Shown here piece by piece: positions 15,764 through 24,561 of a stretch of 64,000 nt of DNA. Each line of letters begins with the position of its first letter. Position 1 is the stretch's first letter. Under the pieces are notes generated by a model that saw nothing but the letters and a program-made list of their open reading frames with translations, had not been told where the DNA came from and searched no databases. This DNA is from Alphaproteobacteria bacterium (GTDB taxonomy: Bacteria > Pseudomonadota > Alphaproteobacteria > UBA8366 > Aestuariispiraceae): positions 1-64,000 of the forward strand of contig JANSXE010000012.1 of the NCBI GenBank assembly GCA_024743195.1. Reading direction: 5' to 3'. Both the position numbers and the translations under genes were made by a program.

Positions 15764-18700
15764 ATGAGCGCGTGGCGCTTAGGGATCGATCTCGGCACCA
15801 ACTCGATCGGCTTGGCGGCGTTTTCTCTCGGCCCCGCCGCGGCGCCCTTCAGCGTCGACGCGCTGAAGGGCTTGAGCGTGCGAATCTTCTCCGACGGGCG
15901 CAACCCGAAGGACCGACAATCCAATGCGGTGATGCGCCGCCTGCCGCGCCAAATGCGCAAGACGCGCGACCGCGGCGCGAACCGGAACGCCCGACTGCTG
16001 TCAGAATTGCGCGCCTTCGGCCTGATGCCGGCTGCGCCGCCCCCGGGCGACGCCGCGGCGGAAGCGGCCTATCGCGGTTTGATGACGCAGGACCCTTGGG
16101 GGCTTCGTGCGCGCGGGCTCGACCAGCCCCTCACGCCGCATGAGTTAGGCCGCGCGCTCCTGCATTTGAGCGGCCATCGCGGGTTCCAGTCGAATCGCAA
16201 GACCGACCCGGGCGACGGCGACAACGGCAAGATCCAGGACGCCGCCAACCGCACCCGCGAGAAGCTGGCCGAGGCCGGCGCGCGCACGCTCGGCGCATGG
16301 ATCGGCGGCGCGCGCCTCGCCTGCCTGGAGGCCAATAGGGCCTTGCCGAAGGGCGACCGCAAACCGATGCCGCAGGCCCGCATCCGGCTGCACGGCGCCG
16401 GCGCCAAGGCCTACTACGACTTCTATCCGACGCGCGCGATGATCCTGGAGGAGTTCGACGCGCTTTGGGACGCCCAGCGGCCACACCATCCCGACGTGCT
16501 GACAGACGCGGCGCGGGACGCGATCCGCGAGACGCTCGCCTTTCAATGGCCCTTGAAGGCGCCGCCAGTGGGGCGCTGCACACTCGATCCCAACGAAGAC
16601 CGCGCGCCGCGCGCGCTCCCAAGCGTCCAGCGCCTGCGCATCTATCAGGAACTGAATCACTTGACGGTGCGCCTGCCCGGAGAGGCGGCCCGGCCGATTA
16701 CTTTGGAGGAGCGCGACATCCTGGCCGATCTGCTGTTGCACCAGGCCAAGCCCTCCTTCGACGGCCTGCGCAAGAAGCTGAAGCTGCCGGCCGAGGCGCA
16801 GTTCAATCTGGAGAGCGAGAAGCGCACGCATCTCGACGGCGACCGGACCGCCGCGCGCCTCGCAAGCAAGAGCGCCTGGGGCGAGGGCTGGCGCCAGCTA
16901 CCCCTCGAAACCCAGGATGCGATCGTCGAGCGGCTGCGCGAGGAGCAGGACGAGGACGCGCTGGTCGCCTGGCTGGGCGAGGCGCACGGCCTGAACGCGG
17001 AGCGTGCGCGCGCCGTCGCCAAGGTCCCGTTGCCCGACGGCCACGCCCATCTGGGGCGGACGGCGACCGTGCGCGTGCTCGCCGAACTGGAGCGCGCCGT
17101 CGTCAGCTTCGACAAGGCGGTGGTCGCCGCCGGTTACGAGAGCCATTCGCTTCTGGAGGACGATCGGACCTTCCCGGACGGCCTGCCCTATTACGGGCAG
17201 GTGCTGGCCCGCCATGTCGCCTTCGGCAGCGGCAAGCCCGACGATCCGGAGGAGGTTCGCTACGGCCGGATCGCGAACCCGACGGTTCATGTCGCGCTCA
17301 ACCAGGTGCGCCGGGTGGTCAACGATCTGATCGCCCGCATGGGCTGCCCGCCCAAGGAGATCGTGGTCGAGCTCGCCCGGGACCTGCCGCTTTCCGGCGA
17401 GGGGCGCAAGGAGCTGGAGAGGACCCAGCGCGACAATCAGGCGGCGAACGACGCCCGCCGCGCGGTCCTGGCCAAGCACAATCAGCCGGACACGTACGAG
17501 AACCGGCTGCGCCTCCGGCTCTGGGAGGAGCTCAATCCCGACGACCCGCTGGACCGGCGCTGCGTCTTCTCCGGCGAACAGATCGGCGTCGACCGGCTTT
17601 TCTCCGACGAAATCGAGATCGAGCACATCCTGCCCTTCTCGCGCACGCTGGACGACGGCGCCGGCAACAAGACGCTGGCCGTCCGCGAAGCCAATCGGCG
17701 AAAGGCGGGCAAGGCGCCGTTCGAGGCCTTCTCCCACAGTCCGGACCGGTTCGACTGGGCGGAGATCGCCACGCGCGCCGCCGGCCTGCCGAAAAACAAG
17801 CGCTGGCGCTTCGGCCCCGACGCAATGCAGCGTTACGAGGATGCGGAGCGCGACTTCCTGGCCCGCCAACTCGTCGACACGCAGTATCTCGCGCGCATCG
17901 CCGCCGCCTATTTGAAGCGCACGGGCGCGGACGTCTGGGTGACGCCGGGACGGCTGACCGCCGATCTGCGCTGGGCGCTGGGCCTCGACACCGTCCTGCC
18001 GGGCCACAATCAATCGGAGGGCGCCGATCCGAAGAAGAACCGCCTGGACCATCGCCACCATGCGGTGGACGCGCTCGTGGTCGCGCTCACCGACCGCGCC
18101 CTGCTGCAGCACTGCGCCACCCTCGCCGGTCGACAGGAAGCCGAGGGGCGCACCCGCCTGCTGCCCGGTCTGCCGCCGCCTTGGCCGAGCTTCCGGGACG
18201 ATGTGCGCGCCGGCCTGGAGCGGCTGATCGTCTCGCACAAGCCGGATCACGGCGTCCAGGGCGCCTTGCACAACGACACGGCCTACGGCCTCGTCGACCC
18301 GGAGGCCGATCCGGCGAAGCCTCAGCAGGTGGTCCGGCGGGTTCCGCTGGAGCGCTTCAAGAAGCGGGCGGAGCTCCAGGCGATCCGCGACCGCACGCTC
18401 GCCGCTGCGCTCGACGCGGCGAGCGCCGGCGTCGCGGACGGTCCGGCCTTCAGCCGCGCCCTGGTCGAAGCAGGCGAGGCCATGACCCCGCCGGTCCGGC
18501 GCCTTCGCATCCTGGAGACGCTGCGCGTCATCCCGATCGACAACGGCCGCCCGAGGCCTTTCAAGGCCTACAAGGGCGACGCAAACTACTGTTACGACAT
18601 CTTCGCCGACGCCAAGGGCCGCTGGACCGGCCGCGTGATCTCCCGCTTCGAAGCGAACCGGCCCGGCTTCTCCCCCAACAGCCGCCGCTCGACCGGCGGG

Positions 18701-18970
18701 GAGCGGTTGATCCTGCGGCTGCGGGTCAACGACATGCTGGAGCTCGATCACGAAGGACGGCGCGCGATCATGCGGGTCGTGAAGCTGTCTGACGGTACGA
18801 TCACCTTGGCCGAACACCAGGAGGCGGGCCCCTTGAAGGCGAGGGATGCCGACAAGGATGACCCTTTCGGGTACCTATACGTCGCTCCCTCGAAACTTCA
18901 GAAACGAAACGCCGTCCGCCTCGTCGTCTCGCCCAGCGGCGCGATCCGCCACCGGGGGACCCTGTCGTGA
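15764..18970 (+). CDS. cas9: Cas9 endonuclease, compact type II-C
   Basis: A 1068-residue RNA-guided DNA endonuclease. RuvC-I LGIDLGTNSIGLA holds catalytic D9. An Arg-rich bridge helix follows (about 57-79, RRLPRQMRKTRDRGANRNARL). The REC lobe spans about 90-500 and is short, as in other II-C enzymes. RuvC-II is EIVVELARD with E536. The HNH domain (about 590-660) has CVFSGEQI, EIEHILPFSRTLDD with H621, and N635. RuvC-III is NRLDHRHHAVDALVVAL with H766 and D769. The rest (about 800-1068) is the wedge/PAM-interacting region. All nuclease residues are intact, so it should be active. The ATG follows GGGAGG (15753-15758). Its stop overlaps the cas1 GTG. The PAM cannot be read from sequence. Confidence 0.97.
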   Translation: MSAWRLGIDLGTNSIGLAAFSLGPAAAPFSVDALKGLSVRIFSDGRNPKDRQSNAVMRRLPRQMRKTRDRGANRNARLLSELRAFGLMPAAPPPGDAAAEAAYRGLMTQDPWGLRARGLDQPLTPHELGRALLHLSGHRGFQSNRKTDPGDGDNGKIQDAANRTREKLAEAGARTLGAWIGGARLACLEANRALPKGDRKPMPQARIRLHGAGAKAYYDFYPTRAMILEEFDALWDAQRPHHPDVLTDAARDAIRETLAFQWPLKAPPVGRCTLDPNEDRAPRALPSVQRLRIYQELNHLTVRLPGEAARPITLEERDILADLLLHQAKPSFDGLRKKLKLPAEAQFNLESEKRTHLDGDRTAARLASKSAWGEGWRQLPLETQDAIVERLREEQDEDALVAWLGEAHGLNAERARAVAKVPLPDGHAHLGRTATVRVLAELERAVVSFDKAVVAAGYESHSLLEDDRTFPDGLPYYGQVLARHVAFGSGKPDDPEEVRYGRIANPTVHVALNQVRRVVNDLIARMGCPPKEIVVELARDLPLSGEGRKELERTQRDNQAANDARRAVLAKHNQPDTYENRLRLRLWEELNPDDPLDRRCVFSGEQIGVDRLFSDEIEIEHILPFSRTLDDGAGNKTLAVREANRRKAGKAPFEAFSHSPDRFDWAEIATRAAGLPKNKRWRFGPDAMQRYEDAERDFLARQLVDTQYLARIAAAYLKRTGADVWVTPGRLTADLRWALGLDTVLPGHNQSEGADPKKNRLDHRHHAVDALVVALTDRALLQHCATLAGRQEAEGRTRLLPGLPPPWPSFRDDVRAGLERLIVSHKPDHGVQGALHNDTAYGLVDPEADPAKPQQVVRRVPLERFKKRAELQAIRDRTLAAALDAASAGVADGPAFSRALVEAGEAMTPPVRRLRILETLRVIPIDNGRPRPFKAYKGDANYCYDIFADAKGRWTGRVISRFEANRPGFSPNSRRSTGGERLILRLRVNDMLELDHEGRRAIMRVVKLSDGTITLAEHQEAGPLKARDADKDDPFGYLYVAPSKLQKRNAVRLVVSPSGAIRHRGTLS

Positions 18971-19890
18971 CCGGCCGGGTGGTGGAGGTGGCGCGGGAGG
19001 GCGCGCATCTCGCCCTCTCGCGCGGCTTCATGCAGGTGCGCGAGGGGGGCGAGGAGGTGGGGCGGGTGGCGCTCGCCGACATCCAGGCGCTGGTGGTGCG
19101 CGGCTATGGGGCGACGCTGTCCGTCAACCTGATCGCCGCCCTGTCGGAGGCGGGCGTCCCGGTTGTGCTGTGCGGCGCCGACCAGACGCCGGACGCGCTG
19201 GTCTGGCCAGTCGCCGGCCATTTCGAGCAGGGCCGGCGCATGCAGACCCAGGCGGAGGCGCCGCGCCCGCTGCGCAAGCGGCTCTGGCGCGATTTGGTGA
19301 CGGCGAAGCTGCGCGCCCAGGCCTTCGTCCTGGAGCACCGGGGCGCGGCCGGCGCGGAGCGGCTCCGGCATATGGCGCGGCGGGTGCGCTCCGGCGATCC
19401 GGAGAATCTGGAGGCGCAGGCGGCGCGCCTCTATTGGCCGGCGCTGCTGGGTGAGGGCTTCAGGCGCGAGCGCGCGGCGGGCGGCGTCAACGCCTGCCTC
19501 AATTACGGCTACACGGTGCTGCGCGCGGCGGCCGCGCGGTCGATCCTGGCGGCGGGGCTGCATCCCTCGCTCTCCGTCCATCACGAGAGCCGGGGCGACG
19601 CCTTGCGCCTCGCCGACGATCTGATGGAGCCCTTCCGGCCCTATGTCGACCTCGCGGCGGCCGGGCTTTCGGAGGAGTCGGGCGACGGGGGCGACCCGGC
19701 CCTCGATCGGGAGGCCAAGGCGCGGCTCGCCGGCGCGCTCACCCTCGATCTGGAGGGGCCCAGGGGGGCGCGGCCCGTGCACGGCGCCTTGGACGCGCTC
19801 GCAACCTCGCTCGCCCTGATCTTCATGGGCGAGGAGCGCGCCCTCGCGCTCCCCGGCCCGCCCTTGCCGTTGGAGGCGGGCCGGGCGTGA
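18967..19890 (+). CDS. cas1: Cas1 spacer-integration endonuclease, type II
   Basis: A 307-residue metal-dependent integrase. Likely active-site residues are E149 (in NLEAQAARLYW), H205 (LHPSLSVHHES) and E221 in the DDLMEPFRP segment. With Cas2 it captures and inserts new spacers. The start is GTG at 18967, overlapping the cas9 stop (GTGA), so translation is coupled. The length and GLHPSLSVHH context match type II-C Cas1. The Gly/Asp-rich piece SEESGDGGDPALD near 235 is a small insertion. Confidence 0.96.
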   Translation: MTGRVVEVAREGAHLALSRGFMQVREGGEEVGRVALADIQALVVRGYGATLSVNLIAALSEAGVPVVLCGADQTPDALVWPVAGHFEQGRRMQTQAEAPRPLRKRLWRDLVTAKLRAQAFVLEHRGAAGAERLRHMARRVRSGDPENLEAQAARLYWPALLGEGFRRERAAGGVNACLNYGYTVLRAAAARSILAAGLHPSLSVHHESRGDALRLADDLMEPFRPYVDLAAAGLSEESGDGGDPALDREAKARLAGALTLDLEGPRGARPVHGALDALATSLALIFMGEERALALPGPPLPLEAGRA

Positions 19891-20234
19891 CCAAACCGCG
19901 CTTCACCCAACTGAGCGGGTATCGGATCATGTGGGTCATGGTGCTCTTCGATCTGCCGGTCACGGACGCCGAGAAGCGGCGGGCCTACACGCGCTTCCGC
20001 AACGCCTTGCTGGACCGGGGCTTCGAACAGGCGCAATATTCGGTCTATGTGCGCCACACCTCCGGCAAGGAGGCGGTGGAAGCGCTGATCAAGGAAATCG
20101 AGGGCGCGGTCCCCGAAGGCGGCAAGGTCGACATCCTGCAATTCACGGACAAGCAGTATGAGAACATCGTCAGCTTCCGCGGCAAGGCCGACAAATCCAG
20201 CCCGAAAAACCCGGAGCAATTCCTGCTGTTCTGA
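19887..20234 (+). CDS. cas2: Cas2, CRISPR adaptation protein
   Basis: A 115-residue ferredoxin-fold protein. MWVMVLFDLPVTDAEKRRAYTRFRNALLDRGFEQAQYSVYVRH is the Cas2 signature, with Asp after the first strand. It forms the dimeric scaffold of the Cas1-Cas2 integrase. It starts at GTG 19887, overlapping the cas1 stop (GTGA). No csn2 or cas4 follows, which fixes the subtype as II-C. The C-terminal tail (KSSPKNPEQFLLF) is normal for type II Cas2. Confidence 0.95.
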   Translation: MTKPRFTQLSGYRIMWVMVLFDLPVTDAEKRRAYTRFRNALLDRGFEQAQYSVYVRHTSGKEAVEALIKEIEGAVPEGGKVDILQFTDKQYENIVSFRGKADKSSPKNPEQFLLF

Positions 20235-20265
20235 CGTCGTCGGAGCCGGTTTCCCGCCAGCCCGA

Positions 20266-20306
20266 AGGGCGGAATATCTCCCTATTTCAGGAGCTTATTC
20301 CGCCCT
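20266..20306. other. Stem-loop between cas2 and the CRISPR array
   Basis: An 11-bp perfect inverted repeat, AGGGCGGAATA (20266-20276) with TATTCCGCCCT (20296-20306), plus an inner CTCC/GGAG pair (20278-20281 with 20290-20293). It ends 2 nt before the first repeat. No T-run follows on either strand. It could end the pre-crRNA (minus) or cas (plus) transcript, or mark the integration end of the array. Confidence 0.6.
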
Positions 20307-20308
20307 CC

Positions 20309-22785
20309 AGTGTAGCTGACTAGGAAATGCGGTCCAACCGCAACAAGCGCCGGCGACGACGTCGTAACGCTCTTAGTGTAGCTGACTAGGAAATGCGGTC
20401 CAACCGCAACCCTCTACAGCCTCGGTCGCCCCGTCATCGCAGTGTAGCTGACTAGGAAATGCGGTCCAACCGCAACGTACCTGACTATGCGATGTATCAG
20501 GATCAAAGTGTAGCTGACTAGGAAATGCGGTCCAACCGCAACAACCGAAAGGGTCTGGTCGCCAATGGAAAAAGTGTAGCTGACTAGGAAATGCGGTCCA
20601 ACCGCAACCAAAGATTTGAGGGGCTGACATGAAGCGCAAGTGTAGCTGACTAGGAAATGCGGTCCAACCGCAACCTCCGCGTATTGGAAGCCGCGACAGG
20701 TCATAGTGTAGCTGACTAGGAAATGCGGTCCAACCGCAACCGCACCGTCGAACCATATGGCGTGATGATGAGTGTAGCTGACTAGGAAATGCGGTCCAAC
20801 CGCAACAAGAGTTGCTGACGGTCGATATCATCTGGCAGTGTAGCTGACTAGGAAATGCGGTCCAACCGCAACTTCGTCATCGTGTTTGCCCCTTCGGCTG
20901 TCAGTGTAGCTGACTAGGAAATGCGGTCCAACCGCAACGGATGAAACAGCGGGTGCCAGGTCGGCGCGAGTGTAGCTGACTAGGAAATGCGGTCCAACCG
21001 CAACTAGAGCATACGTCCTTGCGTGTACTCGACAAAGTGTAGCTGACTAGGAAATGCGGTCCAACCGCAACCTCAAAGCCGCCGGCGTGCGCATTCCCGA
21101 CAGTGTAGCTGACTAGGAAATGCGGTCCAACCGCAACTAGCCGGGCGGATAGCCCGCGCGCGATGGGAGTGTAGCTGACTAGGAAATGCGGTCCAACCGC
21201 AACTAGCAGTCCGCCCAGTGGATGCAGGTAGACAGTGTAGCTGACTAGGAAATGCGGTCCAACCGCAACAGGGCCTCGAAGGTCCTGTCGTCGATTTCAA
21301 GTGTAGCTGACTAGGAAATGCGGTCCAACCGCAACCATCCAGACCTCTCGGATGAACGACTCCCCAGTGTAGCTGACTAGGAAATGCGGTCCAACCGCAA
21401 CTGATCCGACGATACAGAACCTCAAGAGCGTAGTGTAGCTGACTAGGAAATGCGGTCCAACCGCAACGCCTGTCACGGGTGTTCATACCGTCGAAAAGTG
21501 TAGCTGACTAGGAAATGCGGTCCAACCGCAACTTAAGAGCCAAGGCCCTGGCCATCGGATTTAGTGTAGCTGACTAGGAAATGCGGTCCAACCGCAACGA
21601 ACGGTTCCGCAGCGTCGTCGTGACGATTAGTGTAGCTGACTAGGAAATGCGGTCCAACCGCAACATTCTGGACCCAATTACCCTTGCGTCTAAAAGTGTA
21701 GCTGACTAGGAAATGCGGTCCAACCGCAACAAGGATTTCGTGCTTCTCTCGATCCCCGCCAGTGTAGCTGACTAGGAAATGCGGTCCAACCGCAACCCTA
21801 TTGGGACATGGGCCATGGCGTCGTGCAGTGTAGCTGACTAGGAAATGCGGTCCAACCGCAACCTGGCGGCGGAGAGTAAGGTGCTGTCGGGCAGTGTAGC
21901 TGACTAGGAAATGCGGTCCAACCGCAACCAGCGGGCTCTCCTGGTACATCGTGCGCAGAAGTGTAGCTGACTAGGAAATGCGGTCCAACCGCAACTAACA
22001 GCACAGCGAGCGGCGGCGCAGTGCAGTGTAGCTGACTAGGAAATGCGGTCCAACCGCAACATCATCAACGGCGGCGCCAGCCGCGTCTTTAGTGTAGCTG
22101 ACTAGGAAATGCGGTCCAACCGCAACTGAGATGGCCGACGAGCAACCGGGATGCATAGTGTAGCTGACTAGGAAATGCGGTCCAACCGCAACACGAAATT
22201 CACGGCCCCTCTCCTTACGCGAGTGTAGCTGACTAGGAAATGCGGTCCAACCGCAACCAAAATCGACGCTGCGCGGCAATGGTCATCAGTGTAGCTGACT
22301 AGGAAATGCGGTCCAACCGCAACGCACATACCGGACAGCTCCAGACCGAGCCGCAGTGTAGCTGACTAGGAAATGCGGTCCAACCGCAACTAATACTGCT
22401 GGTAGTCCTCATACCAGCGCAGTGTAGCTGACTAGGAAATGCGGTCCAACCGCAACTCCATCACCTCGACGAAGTCAAGCATGCCGAGTGTAGCTGACTA
22501 GGAAATGCGGTCCAACCGCAACAATCCGACGCGTCCGCCGCGCCGTCGGCCTAGTGTAGCTGACTAGGAAATGCGGTCCAACCGCAACCTTGTGCTGGTT
22601 CGTCAGCGCCGCTTCGAAAGTGTAGCTGACTAGGAAATGCGGTCCAACCGCAACGACGCCACCCACCGGGTCACATAGCCGACGAGTGTAGCTGACTAGG
22701 AAATGCGGTCCAACCGCAACCGACGTAGCTGTCGCCCATGTTCAGCCAGAGTGTAGCTAACTAGGAAATGCGGTCCAACCGACAG
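20309..22785 (-). CRISPR. Type II-C CRISPR array, 38 repeats and 37 spacers
   Basis: Thirty-eight 36-bp repeats separated by 37 spacers: 30 of 30 nt, three of 31 nt (11th, 25th, 31st) and four of 29 nt (18th, 26th, 29th, 37th, counting from the left). In plus sense the repeat begins AGTGTAGCTGACTAGG and ends CCAACCGCAAC. Thirty-seven copies look identical; the last (22750-22785) has one internal change (G to A at position 10) and a divergent end. The tracrRNA anti-repeat shows that crRNAs are read on the minus strand, so the repeat RNA starts GUUGCGG and ends CUACACU. The degenerate copy therefore lies at the 5' end of the transcript, and the cas2-proximal end is the likely site of new insertions, as proposed for other II-C loci. 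Confidence 0.97.
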
Positions 22786-23213
22786 CGACACCGCGGCGGA
22801 TCGCGGCGTCTTCTCGGCGCAGAGCCAGAAGCGCGGCGGCGAAACGCAACGCGGCCGCGCGCTGACGATGGGAAAACGGATCAGGCGACGAAAAAGAGCG
22901 GCGGCTGGTGGGGAGCGAAACACCCCCACGCGGGTCCGAAGATGCCCGGCTCTCGCATTCGCTCAGCCGCCGTTTCGGACCCTAGGTCAGGTCCGGCTCT
23001 CCGTCAATCGCAACGCGCGCGCCGCGTCGCCGACCCGGAACAACACCATCGTGGTTAGCCTCCGCAGATGATCTCGTACAGATTATGGCGGGAGGCGCCC
23101 GACGCGCAATCGAATAGGCGCGCGCAGCGCCGCTTGCCGGGCGGTCGGATTCGGGCTAGGCGGTCCGGGCGGCGGCGGATGACCGCCCCACCGATGCAGA
23201 GCGCCGCCCCGCC
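22786..23213. other. Intergenic region right of the CRISPR array
   Basis: A 428-bp stretch with no convincing gene. Short open frames are compositionally poor (Arg-rich) and lack ribosome binding sites. A small inverted repeat CGGACC/GGTCCG lies at 22976-22995 without a T-run. I see no AT-rich leader and no clear minus-strand promoter entering the array. Confidence 0.5.
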
Positions 23214-24104
23214 ATGACCGGATCTCTCGCCGCCCTGATCCCCGCCCTGGTCGCCGTCGCCGGGTGGTCGGTGTTTGCGACCTTGGCGCATGGGGTGAAG
23301 GGGGCGCCGGTCTTCACCGTTCTGGTCTGGGAGTTCGCGGCCGCCGCGGCCGGGACGGGGGTCGCGGCCTGGCTGGTCGCCCGGCGCACGGGGCGGCCGC
23401 TGCGGACGGGGCCGCGGTCGGTGGCGATCGCGGCTTTGGGGCAGTTCGGCTTCAACGTTCTTTTCCTCGCCGCCCTGCCCTTGGCGCCGACGGCCCATGT
23501 GAACCTCACCGCCTATCTGTGGCCGGCTCTGGTCGTGCTGGCGCTGCCGCTGATCGAGCGCACGCCGTTCCGGCCGAGCGCCGTTCTCGGCGCCGGGCTC
23601 GGCTTCGCGGGCGTCGCCTTGTTGATCGCGGGTCCGACGGCGCTCGCCGGGACGGGAAGCCCGCTCGGCTATGCGCTCGCCTTCGCCTGCGGGGCGAGCT
23701 GGGCCGCCTATTCGCTGCTGCGCCGCTTCGCGCCGCACGACACCGGGCCGACGCTCGCCGTCGCCTTCGCGCTCTCGGCGCTGGGCGCGGCGGCGATCGC
23801 CGGGGTCCGCGGCGACCCGCTGATCCCGGAGACGCGCGTGCTGCTGTTCGCCGCCGCGATCGGGCTCATTCCCATCGCGCTCGCCAACAGCGCCTGGGAC
23901 GTGGCGATCCGCACCGGCGAGCGCGGGCGCGCCGCGCTCTTGAGCTACGCCGTGCCGATCTTCTCCACCCTGATCCTGGTCGCCCTGACGGAGGAGCGGC
24001 TGGGGCCGACGCTGGCGCTGGCCGCGCTCTTGGTGAGCGCCGGGGTCGCCTGGCCGGAGATCGCCGCGCGGCGCGCCCGAAAAGCGGCCGGGAGGGCCCC
24101 ATGA
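23214..24104 (+). CDS. EamA-family transporter, YddG-like
   Basis: A 296-residue protein with about ten membrane helices in two EamA repeats. AGWSVFATLAHGVKGAPVFTVLVWEFAAAAAG opens the first half, and LAFACGASWAAYSLLRRFAPHDTG opens the second near 150. The sequence resembles the aromatic-amino-acid exporter YddG group more than the carrier at 1905-2840. Substrate is inferred only. The stop overlaps the next ATG (ATGA), so the two are coupled. Confidence 0.85.
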   Translation: MTGSLAALIPALVAVAGWSVFATLAHGVKGAPVFTVLVWEFAAAAAGTGVAAWLVARRTGRPLRTGPRSVAIAALGQFGFNVLFLAALPLAPTAHVNLTAYLWPALVVLALPLIERTPFRPSAVLGAGLGFAGVALLIAGPTALAGTGSPLGYALAFACGASWAAYSLLRRFAPHDTGPTLAVAFALSALGAAAIAGVRGDPLIPETRVLLFAAAIGLIPIALANSAWDVAIRTGERGRAALLSYAVPIFSTLILVALTEERLGPTLALAALLVSAGVAWPEIAARRARKAAGRAP

Positions 24105-24493
24105 CCGAGCCGGTGCGCCGCGCGCTCTTCTTCGCGATCGGGATCGTCGCGACCGGGCTCGGCTTCGTCGGCGCGCTGTTGCCGATCGTGCCGACCGTGC
24201 CGTTCCTGCTGGTGGCGCTCTGGGCCTTCTCGAAATCCAGCCGGCGCTTCCACCACTGGCTCTACCATCACCGGACCTACGGGCCGGTGCTGCGCGCCTG
24301 GGACAAGCATCGGGTGATCCCGCCGGTCGCGAAGGCCTGGGCGGTGGTCGCCATGGCCGGCGGGCTGACGCTGACCGCCTTGTTCAGCACGACGCCGCTC
24401 TGGGCGATCGGCGGCGCGGCGGTCGCGATGGGCGCGATCGGCGCCTACATCGTCACCCGCCCCTCCTACCCGCCGCCGGGGGAGGAGGTGTAG
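24101..24493 (+). CDS. DUF454 (YbaN-family) membrane protein
   Basis: A 130-residue inner-membrane protein with the YbaN/DUF454 signature: ALFFAIGIVATGLGFVGALLPIVPTVPFLLVALWAFSKSSRRFHHWLYHHRTYGPVLRAWDKHRVIPPVAKAWAV in two blocks, then two helices. The conserved G-x-LP-x-PTxPF turn and the basic HHWL...W segment define the family. Function is not established. Coupled to the YddG-like transporter upstream. Confidence 0.9.
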   Translation: MTEPVRRALFFAIGIVATGLGFVGALLPIVPTVPFLLVALWAFSKSSRRFHHWLYHHRTYGPVLRAWDKHRVIPPVAKAWAVVAMAGGLTLTALFSTTPLWAIGGAAVAMGAIGAYIVTRPSYPPPGEEV

Positions 24494-24561
24494 CGCAAAG
24501 CCCGCCGGGAGGCCGACGCATCGGCTTTGACCGGCCGCGGGCGAGCGCCTAAGAAGGCGCC

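Noticed and set aside
16465-18817. Very long open frames overlapping cas9 on both strands (775 and 639 codons)
   Set aside because: Shadows caused by high GC. They are Arg/Gly/Pro-rich with no known motif, while the cas9 frame has every expected domain.
20309-22785. Self-targeting spacers against genes in this window
   Set aside because: I saw no obvious match by eye; a full search of both strands and the rest of the genome would be needed.
20373-22929. Chain of minus-strand open frames across the array encoding repeated VAVGPHFLVSYT and GWTAFPSQLH peptides
   Set aside because: They are simply translations of the 36-bp CRISPR repeat in two frames; the spacers break the frames and there are no ribosome binding sites.
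22768-23071. Possible small genes right of the array
   Set aside because: Arg-rich low-complexity products, no ribosome binding site, no recognisable family.
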